Below the pieces are notes generated by a model. That model was given only the letters and a program-made list of their open reading frames with translations, made no database searches and had not been told where the DNA came from. From assembly GCA_016844515.1 (NCBI GenBank), contig JAERMP010000175.1:1-5033 (forward strand): 5,033 bases of DNA. The letters are read 5' to 3'. The translations under genes and the position numbers were made by a program. The first letter of the stretch is position 1. Each line of letters begins with the position of its first letter. Source of the stretch: Thermoleophilia bacterium. GTDB taxonomy: Bacteria; Actinomycetota; Thermoleophilia; Gaiellales; Gaiellaceae. Below, piece by piece: positions 1 through 5,033 of the stretch.

Positions 1-314
1 TGGCGTTCGCGGTCGAGCGCCTGGCGGAGCTCGGGGGAGGGATCGTCGCGGTGGACGGCCTCCGCGTGCTCGCCGAGTGCCCCCTCCCGATCGCCGGGCT
101 GCTGTCGGACGCGCCACTCGCCGACGTGATCGCGCAGAGCCGCGCGTGCAACGAGGCTGCGCACGAGCTCGGCTGGTCCGGCGCGACGCCCTTTCTGACC
201 CTGGCGTTCCTGGCGCTCTCGGTGATCCCGCACCTGAAGATCACGGACCGCGGGCTCGTCGACGTCGACCGCTTCGAGATCGTGCCGCTGCGCGTGGGGT
301 CCGACCCCGGATGA
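1..314 (+). CDS. ade: Adenine deaminase, C-terminal part (5' end outside window)
   Basis: About 103 residues of a protein that enters from the left are visible, read in the frame starting at base 3, with TGA at 312-314. Adenine deaminase is a cytosolic amidohydrolase that converts adenine to hypoxanthine plus ammonia. Seen: a conserved block with GGGIVAVDG, then LPIAGLLSD and, near the end, VIPHLKITDRGLVDV. This order (Gly-rich turn, PLPIAG-LSD, a hydrophobic helix, then IP-LK-TDRGLVDV) matches the C-terminal domain of bacterial adenine deaminases. The metal-binding residues would lie upstream and cannot be checked. The stop overlaps the next start (ATGA at 311-314), implying translational coupling. 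A paralogous adenine deaminase-like amidohydrolase with another purine substrate is possible, because only the accessory C-terminal domain is visible. Confidence 0.86.
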   Translation, partial: AFAVERLAELGGGIVAVDGLRVLAECPLPIAGLLSDAPLADVIAQSRACNEAAHELGWSGATPFLTLAFLALSVIPHLKITDRGLVDVDRFEIVPLRVGSDPG

Positions 315-1648
315 CCAAGCTCTACGCCGGCGGTTGGATCGTCACGTGCGACGACGCAGGAACCGAGCACGAGTCCGGATGGCTGCTCATTGACGACGGC
401 TTTGTCACGGCGGTCGGCGGCGGGGGGGAGCCCGAATCGGACGAGCGGGTGGATCTCGGCGGCTCGGTTGTCACACCCGGGCTCGTGAACACGCACCACC
501 ACCTGTACCAGACCCTCACGCGAGCACGAGCCCAGCAGGCCGACCTCTTCTCATGGCTCCGCGAGCTCTACCCGGTGTGGGCCGGAATCGACGCCGAGTC
601 CGAGTACGCAGCAGCGCGAACTGGCCTCGCGGAGCTCGCGCTGTCGGGATGCTCGACCGTCTTCGACCACCACTACGTGTTTCCGCGAGGGCGCGAGGGG
701 TTGATCGAGGCCGAGGTTCAGGCCGCACGCGAGCTCGGTGTGAGAATCGTGGCGTCGCGCGGCTCGATGGATCACGGCGTCTCCGACGGGGGCCTCCCGC
801 CGGACGAGCTCGTCGAGGGGATCGACACGATTCTGGCAGATACCGAGCGCCTCGCCGGCGACCTGCACGAGTCAGGCCCGGGAGCTCGGGTGCAGATCGC
901 AGTCGCCCCCTGCTCGCCGTTCTCCGTCACGCGTCGTCTGATGACCGAGTCCGCGACTCTTGCGCGGCGTCTCGGTTTGGTCCTGCATACGCACCTCGCC
1001 GAGACGCGCGAGGAGGAGGCGTACTGCATGGAGCGCTACGGCTGCACACCCGTCGAGTACCTGACCGACCTCGGCTGGCTGGGCGAAGACGTCTGGTGCG
1101 CCCACTGTGTCCACCTCTCCGCCGACGACATCGCAGACTTCGCCGGCTCCCACACAGGGGTCGCGCACTGCCCGACGTCGAACCTTCGGCTGGGAGCGGG
1201 CATCGCGCCCGTCCGCCAGTACCTCGACGCGAGGATTCGCGTCGGCCTCGGCGTCGACGGATCGGCTTCGAACGAGCGCAGCGACCTGCTCTTCGAGGTG
1301 AAGCAGGCGCTTCTCGTCGCGCGAGGCCGTGGCGGACCCGAAGCGATGACCGTGCGCGAGGCCCTTCACCTCGGAACACGAGGAGGCGCAGCCGTGCTGG
1401 GTCGCGCCGACATCGGCTCCCTGGAGCCCGGCAAGTGCGCGGACTTTGCGATCTGGCGAACGGACGGGCTCGAGCTAGGGGGAGCCGAGGACCTGGTCTC
1501 CGGTCTCGTCTTCTCCGCGCCCCATCGCGTCGATCGCCTCGTCGTCGGAGGCGAAGACGTCGTGCGCGGCGGAGCGCTCGTCCGCGCTGACGAAGCCGAG
1601 ATCGCACGTGACCATCGGGTGCAGGCGCGAAGATTCGCGAGCCGATGA
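311..1648 (+). CDS. 8-oxoguanine deaminase-type amidohydrolase
   Basis: A 445-residue protein of the cytosine deaminase/TrzN-like amidohydrolase group (COG0402), near the usual family length of about 450. Characterised members close to this type, such as Pseudomonas Pa0142, deaminate 8-oxoguanine to urate plus ammonia in the cytosol. Seen: an N-terminal beta-sandwich leading into TPGLVNTHHHLYQTL, with metal ligands H62 and H64 of the HxH motif. HTHLAE supplies H226/H228 and catalytic E231, followed by H265 in the AHCVH strand and D316 in GVDGSASNE. The LFSWLRELYPVW segment (79-90) after the HxH motif is typical of 8-oxoguanine deaminases and hydroxydechloroatrazine ethylaminohydrolase-like proteins. 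The ATG at 311 is chosen because the family N-terminus (LYAGGWIVT) begins there and it overlaps the upstream stop; the longer open frame from 77 is just readthrough over adenine deaminase. Co-location with urate-degrading genes favours a urate-producing activity. Guanine deaminase or an s-triazine/pterin hydrolase is the alternative. Confidence 0.85.
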   Translation: MTKLYAGGWIVTCDDAGTEHESGWLLIDDGFVTAVGGGGEPESDERVDLGGSVVTPGLVNTHHHLYQTLTRARAQQADLFSWLRELYPVWAGIDAESEYAAARTGLAELALSGCSTVFDHHYVFPRGREGLIEAEVQAARELGVRIVASRGSMDHGVSDGGLPPDELVEGIDTILADTERLAGDLHESGPGARVQIAVAPCSPFSVTRRLMTESATLARRLGLVLHTHLAETREEEAYCMERYGCTPVEYLTDLGWLGEDVWCAHCVHLSADDIADFAGSHTGVAHCPTSNLRLGAGIAPVRQYLDARIRVGLGVDGSASNERSDLLFEVKQALLVARGRGGPEAMTVREALHLGTRGGAAVLGRADIGSLEPGKCADFAIWRTDGLELGGAEDLVSGLVFSAPHRVDRLVVGGEDVVRGGALVRADEAEIARDHRVQARRFASR

Positions 1649-2415
1649 CAGGCCCACTCGAGCGGCGCGCAGCCGTCGTGACCGGTGTCAGTCGTCGCAC
1701 CGGTATCGGGTTCGCGACGGTAAGACGCCTATCGACTGCCGGAGCCTCGGTCTTCATTCACTCCTGGGTCCAGGGGGATGAGTTCTCGGACCCCGTCGAG
1801 CTCGACGCCATGCTCGGCGAGCTCCGACAGGGGGCAAGCCGCATCGGGCATCACGAAGCCGACTTCGCCGACCCCGAGTCACCGGCAAGGGTCATCGCGC
1901 TCGCGCGCCAGACCTTCGGCCACCTGGACATCCTCGTCGTCAATCACACACGCAGTCAGCATCGTTCGCTGTCCGAGCTGACAGCGGAGGAGATCGATGC
2001 CCACCTCCACGTAAACGTCCGCGCTTCGTTGCTACTCGTCAAGGAGTTCGCCGAGCAACACGATGGCCGACCTGGAGGTCGGGTCGTCTTGTTCACGTCG
2101 GGACAGCATCTTGCACCGATGCGGAGCGAAGTCCCGTACGCCGTTTCGAAGGGCGCCATTCACCAGGCGACGATGACGCTCTCGGAAGAACTGATCGACC
2201 GCGGAATCACGGTCAATACGGTGAATCCGGGCCCGACCGACACCGGCTGGGCGATCAAGGATGTCGACCCGTCTCCGGCAATGCCGCTTGGACGCTGGGG
2301 GCACCCTGACGACGCCGCTCGACTCGTCGCGTGGCTCTGCTCTGACGACGCCTCCTGGATCACCGGGCAGGTGATCGACTCCGAGGGAGGCTTCCGCCGC
2401 TGGGCACCCCGTTAG
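1645..2415 (+). CDS. Short-chain dehydrogenase/reductase (SDR), role unknown
   Basis: A 256-residue classical-length SDR, normally a soluble NAD(P)-dependent oxidoreductase on a Rossmann fold. Seen: cofactor loop TGVSRRTGIG (13-22), D73 in EADF for the adenine ring, N124, S152, and Y165-x3-K169, so the catalytic tetrad is complete. NPGPTDTGW (195-202) and WITGQVIDSEGGF near the C-terminus place it in the FabG-like SDR subgroup with a TGVSR-x2-GIG loop. The usual NNAG motif after strand 4 is replaced by NHTR (100-103). Two arginines in the cofactor loop and no acidic residue ending strand 2 (FIHSW) suggest NADP(H), by inference. Its ATG overlaps the upstream TGA (ATGA), so it is coupled to the deaminase gene. 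No known urate-to-allantoin step needs an SDR, so the substrate cannot be assigned; it may act on a side product or on an unrelated metabolite. Confidence 0.9.
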   Translation: MTGPLERRAAVVTGVSRRTGIGFATVRRLSTAGASVFIHSWVQGDEFSDPVELDAMLGELRQGASRIGHHEADFADPESPARVIALARQTFGHLDILVVNHTRSQHRSLSELTAEEIDAHLHVNVRASLLLVKEFAEQHDGRPGGRVVLFTSGQHLAPMRSEVPYAVSKGAIHQATMTLSEELIDRGITVNTVNPGPTDTGWAIKDVDPSPAMPLGRWGHPDDAARLVAWLCSDDASWITGQVIDSEGGFRRWAPR

Positions 2416-2439
2416 CGAACGTGAGATCCTGAACACCCG
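2416..2439 (+). other. Only intergenic gap, 24 nt between SDR and uraH
   Basis: This short spacer has no AGGAGG-like Shine-Dalgarno sequence; the nearest purine tract is GTGAGA at 2421-2426, a weak match. It holds no inverted repeat long enough for a terminator. The gap is too short for a usual promoter, although promoter elements could lie inside the end of the SDR gene. Read-through transcription is the simplest reading. Confidence 0.5.
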
Positions 2440-2730
2440 ATGGTTTCGATCTCGACCCACGTGCTCGACACTGCGACTGGCAAGCCGGCCTGCGGCGTGC
2501 ACGTCGAGCTGTTCCAGGGTGCCGGCCCAGTCGCGTCCGGGGAGACGGACGGCGACGGGCGGATCGCCAATCTCGCTGGCGGTCTCGAGCCAGGCACGTA
2601 CTCGCTCATCTTCCATCCGCCTTCGCCGTTCTTCACGCGAGTCGAGCTCCAAGTCGAGCTCGTCGAGGGCCACTACCACGTCCCGCTCCTGGTCTCGCCG
2701 TACGGATGCGCGAGCTACCGCGGAAGCTGA
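2440..2730 (+). CDS. uraH: 5-hydroxyisourate hydrolase (HIUase, transthyretin-like)
   Basis: A 96-residue cytosolic enzyme of the transthyretin-related family that hydrolyses 5-hydroxyisourate, the product of urate oxidase, to OHCU. Seen: the N-terminal signature STHVLDTATGKPA (5-17) with H7; R41 in DGDGRI; GHYHVPLLVSPYG (77-89) with H80; and the C-terminal tetrapeptide YRGS (93-96). That tetrapeptide separates true HIU hydrolases from vertebrate transthyretins. H7, R41, H80 and the C-terminal YRGS are the expected active-site set of a homotetramer. The length of 96 is slightly below the usual 105-120 because loops are short; there is no signal peptide. The ATG at 2440 starts immediately before the conserved strand, so the start is secure. 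The gene precedes uraD with a 25-nt overlap, and the order hydrolase then decarboxylase follows the pathway. Confidence 0.97.
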   Translation: MVSISTHVLDTATGKPACGVHVELFQGAGPVASGETDGDGRIANLAGGLEPGTYSLIFHPPSPFFTRVELQVELVEGHYHVPLLVSPYGCASYRGS

Positions 2731-3146
2731 CCACGGAGGAGCTCGCCGAGCTGTTCGAGGGCCACACCCGCCTGGTCGAACGGCTCGCAGAGATCGAGGA
2801 TCCTCTCGGACAGGCAGAGGACGTCCTCGTGACTCTGAGCCACGAGGACAAGCTCGAGGCATTGAGTGCGCATCCGGCTATCGGCCAGCGCGCAGGCCTT
2901 TCGGCTCGCTCGGCCGCGGAGCAGGGTGAGGACGCCGGCTCGGAGGTATTCGCGGAACTCGCTCGCCTGAACGCCGCGTACGAGGAGCGGTTCGGCTTTC
3001 GTTTCGTCGTCTTCGTCAACCGCCGGCCGAAGACGGAGATCCTCGACGTGCTCCGAGAACGGATCGGCCGGACAGACGAGGAGGAGCTCGACACCGGCTG
3101 CCGCGAGCTCGTCGCGATCGCGAGGGATCGATGGACCCGTACCTGA
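2706..3146 (+). CDS. uraD: OHCU decarboxylase
   Basis: A 146-residue all-helical cytosolic enzyme that decarboxylates 2-oxo-4-hydroxy-4-carboxy-5-ureidoimidazoline stereospecifically to (S)-allantoin. Seen: the family active-site block AHPAIG (55-60) with H56, followed by SAAEQ (69-73) with E72 and Q73. Next come LNAAYEERFGFRFVVF (88-103), the N-x2-Y-x2-RFGF-F motif, and an Arg pair at 106-107 preceding the helix EILDVLRERI. The protein is somewhat shorter than typical (about 165) at the N-terminus, and the usual SPW motif is replaced by FEGHTRLVERLA. Even so, ATG 2706 is the only sensible start: the frame has no GTG or TTG just downstream, and the family N-terminus aligns here. The start lies inside uraH, 25 nt before its stop and without a clear ribosome-binding site, so translation probably depends on ribosomes finishing uraH. 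The OHCU decarboxylase family call is firm; activity is inferred from the motifs and the flanking uraH and puuD. Confidence 0.92.
   Translation: MRELPRKLTTEELAELFEGHTRLVERLAEIEDPLGQAEDVLVTLSHEDKLEALSAHPAIGQRAGLSARSAAEQGEDAGSEVFAELARLNAAYEERFGFRFVVFVNRRPKTEILDVLRERIGRTDEEELDTGCRELVAIARDRWTRT
3122..3127 (+). promoter_or_regulatory. Likely ribosome-binding site for puuD
   Basis: GAGGGA lies three bases before the ATG at 3131, inside the end of uraD. It is the best Shine-Dalgarno match in front of any start in this window and supports 3131 as the puuD start. The spacing is short but workable for GAGG pairing (five bases from GAGG to ATG). Confidence 0.5.
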
Positions 3147-4291
3147 GAGACGTCCTCGACGTCTGCATCCGGATGCTGCACGTCGTGGCCGGGATCGCCT
3201 GGATCGGCGCGTCCTTCTACTTCGTGCGGCTCGATCTCGCCCTCAGACCGCCGAAGGAGCGCGCGGACGCCGAAGCCGGGGTCGCCGGCGAGTTCTGGGG
3301 CGTGCACGGCGGTGGCCTCTACCACTCGCAGAAGTACCGCCTCGCACCGGCCGAGATGCCCGAGCCGTTGCACTGGTTCAAGTGGGAGGCCTACACGACC
3401 TGGCTCTCGGGCTTCGGCCTGATGATCCTCCTCTACTACCTCGACGCAGACATTCGCCTCGTCGACCCGGCGATTGCCGACCTCACCGCGTGGCAAGCCG
3501 TCGCGCTGAGCATTGCCGGAATCGTTCTCGCGTGGCTCGTCTACGACCTCCTATGCCGAACGATCGGCGAGCGAAGCCAGGCCGCACTAGCCATCGTCGG
3601 CGTTGTGCTCGTGGCCGTGACTGCCTGGGGTGCCGGAGAGCTCTTCTCGGCCCGCGCGGCTTACCTCCAGGTCGGCGTGATGCTCGGGACGATCATGGCC
3701 GCGAACGTCCTCTTCGTGATCATCCCCGCGCACCGGAAGCTCGTAGCGGCGATGGAGGAGAGGCGCGAGCCGGACCCGGTGCCGCTGCTCCGCGCAAAGA
3801 ACCGTTCGGTCCACAACAACTACCTCACGCTCCCCGTGCTGTTCACGATGCTCATCGGGCACTTCGCCTTCGTGTTCGGCGCAGACGACGCGTGGATCGT
3901 CTTCGTGCTCGTCGCCGTGCTGACCGCTTTCGTCCGCGTCTTCTTCAACCAGTGGCACGCAGGCCGCCGCGCCTGGTGGATCCCAGCGGTCGCCGCGGCC
4001 GGTGTCGTCGCACTCGCAATCTGGCTCGAGCCGGACTCGTCCGCGCCCGCGCCGACGGAGCCGGTGTCGACTGCCGAAATCCGAAGCGTGATCGCAGAGC
4101 GCTGTGCGACCTGCCACTCGGGAGTGTCGGCTCCGCTGGGTATCCAGCTCGAGACGGCAGAGCAGATCGAGGCCCGAGCCAACGACATCGAGCGCCAGGC
4201 GGCGCTGACCCGAGCGATGCCGCCCGGGAACGCGACGGGGATGACTGACAAGGAACGGGAGCTTCTTGCCGCGTGGATCGCATCGAGGTAG
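3131..4291 (+). CDS. puuD: Membrane urate oxidase PuuD with C-terminal cytochrome c domain
   Basis: A 386-residue integral membrane urate:cytochrome c oxidoreductase, as characterised for Agrobacterium fabrum PuuD. It makes 5-hydroxyisourate without producing hydrogen peroxide. Seen: an N-terminal urate oxidase membrane domain with roughly eight hydrophobic segments (about 11-33, 90-105, 121-141, 151-172, 181-200, 231-250, 255-272, 282-299). Conserved polar motifs are GIAWIGASFYFVRLD (21-35), EFWGVHGGGLY (54-64), PLHWFKWEAYTTW (79-91), NVLFVIIPAHRK (192-203) and RSVHNNYLTLPVLFTM (225-240). A Pro/Ala-rich linker (301-311) leads to a small cytochrome c domain with the heme-c site CATCH (325-329) and likely axial Met363 in RAMPPGN. 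Heme attachment occurs outside the cytoplasm, so the C-terminus must face out; with eight segments the N-terminus faces out too. The gene overlaps uraD by 16 nt. The full-length, intact motif set makes an active enzyme likely. The electron acceptor beyond the fused heme is not encoded here. Confidence 0.95.
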   Translation: MDPYLRDVLDVCIRMLHVVAGIAWIGASFYFVRLDLALRPPKERADAEAGVAGEFWGVHGGGLYHSQKYRLAPAEMPEPLHWFKWEAYTTWLSGFGLMILLYYLDADIRLVDPAIADLTAWQAVALSIAGIVLAWLVYDLLCRTIGERSQAALAIVGVVLVAVTAWGAGELFSARAAYLQVGVMLGTIMAANVLFVIIPAHRKLVAAMEERREPDPVPLLRAKNRSVHNNYLTLPVLFTMLIGHFAFVFGADDAWIVFVLVAVLTAFVRVFFNQWHAGRRAWWIPAVAAAGVVALAIWLEPDSSAPAPTEPVSTAEIRSVIAERCATCHSGVSAPLGIQLETAEQIEARANDIERQAALTRAMPPGNATGMTDKERELLAAWIASR

Positions 4292-5033
4292 TTCCAGGTC
4301 TCGACTCCGGGCTGCTCGAGCGCGTGGTCGCGCGGCTCCGCGAGCTTGAACCCTCGGCGGTCGCGGTGCTCGTATCCGGCAGCTACGCGAAGGGAACAGC
4401 CGACGAGGACAGCGATCTCGACGTCCAGGTGGTGACCGAGGACGGGCCAAGAAGCCCGTACCGGCTGTGGTTCGAGGAACGGCCCGGAGCAAAGCCGCTC
4501 CACGTCTCACCCAGCGTCAAGTCGCTCCTCGCGTGGCTGGCCAAGCGAGACGAGCCGCAGACATGGGCGCTCGGCTTTCCGGTTGAGCATGTCGTGCGTT
4601 ACGTCTGGGCGACGGATGAAGCTCGCACCCGTATGGGCGACCCGCCGTCGAACGTCCATCCCCCTCCTCCGCCCGAGCTCGAGGACTTCGTGGAGTCTCT
4701 TCAGAAGGCGTTTCGGAGTGCCCGGCACGGAGACCGCATCGGATCTCGTTTCTTCGTTCGCGACGCCGCGGTGCTCGCGCCGAGGCTCCTCCGGCCACTC
4801 AACGACGAGGTTGTCGTTCGCGACCGCCGGGAAGCGCTGGAGTCAGCACTCTCTTTGCGCGTCGCGCCCGAGCACTATCGAGACGACCTGTCCGTTTGTC
4901 TCGGTCTCGTTCCCGCAGACGACGCCGCCGTCCGCGATGCGGCGCTCCGCCTTGGACGCGAGTTGCTCGCGTTTCTCCGCGAGCGCAAGCCCGATGTCGA
5001 CGACCAGCCCGACATCGCCGGCTACCTCGCCGA
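4273..5033 (+). CDS. Nucleotidyltransferase-fold protein (3' end outside window)
   Basis: An open frame of 253 residues starting at GTG 4273 continues past the right edge; the first in-frame upstream stop is at 4246-4248. Seen: GSYAKGTADEDSDLDVQVV (36-54), the GS-x3-GT-x5-DxD signature of DNA polymerase beta-like/MNT-type nucleotidyltransferases, with metal-binding D48 and D50 at the end of a beta strand (VAVLVS). The third carboxylate expected on a following strand is not obvious; that position reads PLHVSPSV (75-82). A Pro-rich turn, HPPPPPELEDF (129-139), leads to a mostly helical C-terminal half, with acidic patches such as PDVDDQPD (240-247). Proteins with this layout include antibiotic nucleotidyltransferases and uncharacterised NMP transferases; I cannot name the substrate. 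Start: GTG gives the usual short helix before the signature, with a weak GGGAG at 4257-4261, and overlaps puuD by 19 nt. Codon use is like the neighbours. The link to purine catabolism is positional only. Confidence 0.84.
   Translation, partial: MDRIEVVPGLDSGLLERVVARLRELEPSAVAVLVSGSYAKGTADEDSDLDVQVVTEDGPRSPYRLWFEERPGAKPLHVSPSVKSLLAWLAKRDEPQTWALGFPVEHVVRYVWATDEARTRMGDPPSNVHPPPPPELEDFVESLQKAFRSARHGDRIGSRFFVRDAAVLAPRLLRPLNDEVVVRDRREALESALSLRVAPEHYRDDLSVCLGLVPADDAAVRDAALRLGRELLAFLRERKPDVDDQPDIAGYLA

Noticed and set aside
77..310. N-terminal extension of the aminohydrolase upstream of ATG 311
   Set aside because: The translated extension is Arg/Pro-rich, lies in the shifted frame of adenine deaminase, and has no family similarity; the family N-terminus begins at 311.
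553..1590. 345-residue open frame on the + strand inside the aminohydrolase gene
   Set aside because: Extremely Arg-rich translation with no domain, typical of a GC-rich alternate frame; the other frame holds a complete set of metal-binding motifs.
806..2670. Repeated 15-base string around the palindrome CGAGCTCG (near 809 and 2646)
   Set aside because: Both copies encode an ELVEG-type peptide with the preferred codons; a chance match in GC-rich coding DNA, not a repeat element or operator.
2032..2862. 276-residue open frame on the - strand across SDR, uraH and uraD
   Set aside because: It lies antisense to three genes with clear motifs and its translation is low-complexity Arg/Ser-rich; it arises from third-position GC bias.
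2633..3496. 287-residue open frame on the - strand opposite uraD and the start of puuD
   Set aside because: Shadow of coding sequence; Ser/Arg runs and no recognisable fold.
4292..4330. Possible terminator or promoter region after puuD
   Set aside because: There is no stem-loop followed by T residues, and the next gene already starts upstream at 4273, so this stretch is coding.
3587..4510. 307-residue open frame on the - strand opposite puuD
   Set aside because: Arg/His/Glu-rich translation antisense to strong transmembrane and heme-c coding sequence; no independent support.

Overview
The window is a dense, high-GC block of seven genes, all on the + strand, with almost no intergenic DNA. 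Five of the seven fit a purine catabolism operon. In order they are: the 3' end of an adenine deaminase, an 8-oxoguanine deaminase-type amidohydrolase, an SDR oxidoreductase of unassigned role, 5-hydroxyisourate hydrolase (uraH), OHCU decarboxylase (uraD), the membrane-bound cytochrome c urate oxidase PuuD, and the 5' part of a nucleotidyltransferase-fold gene that runs off the window.

Layout: 1-314 is the adenine deaminase C-terminal domain. 311-1648 is the aminohydrolase, joined by an ATGA overlap on each side. 1645-2415 is the SDR. A 24-nt gap, the only one in the window, precedes uraH at 2440-2730. uraD (2706-3146) overlaps uraH by 25 nt, puuD (3131-4291) overlaps uraD by 16 nt, and the GTG-started nucleotidyltransferase (4273 to the end) overlaps puuD by 19 nt. 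No stretch of 300 bases is free of genes, and I saw no tRNA, rRNA, CRISPR array, insertion sequence or convincing terminator.

How the genes work together: adenine deaminase makes hypoxanthine, which reaches urate through a xanthine dehydrogenase not in this window. The aminohydrolase would produce urate directly from 8-oxoguanine. PuuD oxidises urate to 5-hydroxyisourate (HIU) and passes electrons to its own C-terminal cytochrome c domain. UraH opens HIU to OHCU, and UraD decarboxylates OHCU to (S)-allantoin. The three enzymes from urate to allantoin are therefore contiguous and translationally interlocked, with two feeder deaminases upstream. The SDR and the nucleotidyltransferase have no known place in this pathway and are the main open questions.

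Organism: the strong GC bias at third codon positions, the GTG start, the gene overlaps and the protein style suggest a high-GC bacterium. An actinobacterium of the Thermoleophilia type is plausible, but this is inference and a high-GC proteobacterium is not excluded. A C-terminal heme-c domain on PuuD implies a host with a cytochrome c maturation system and an aerobic-type respiratory chain.
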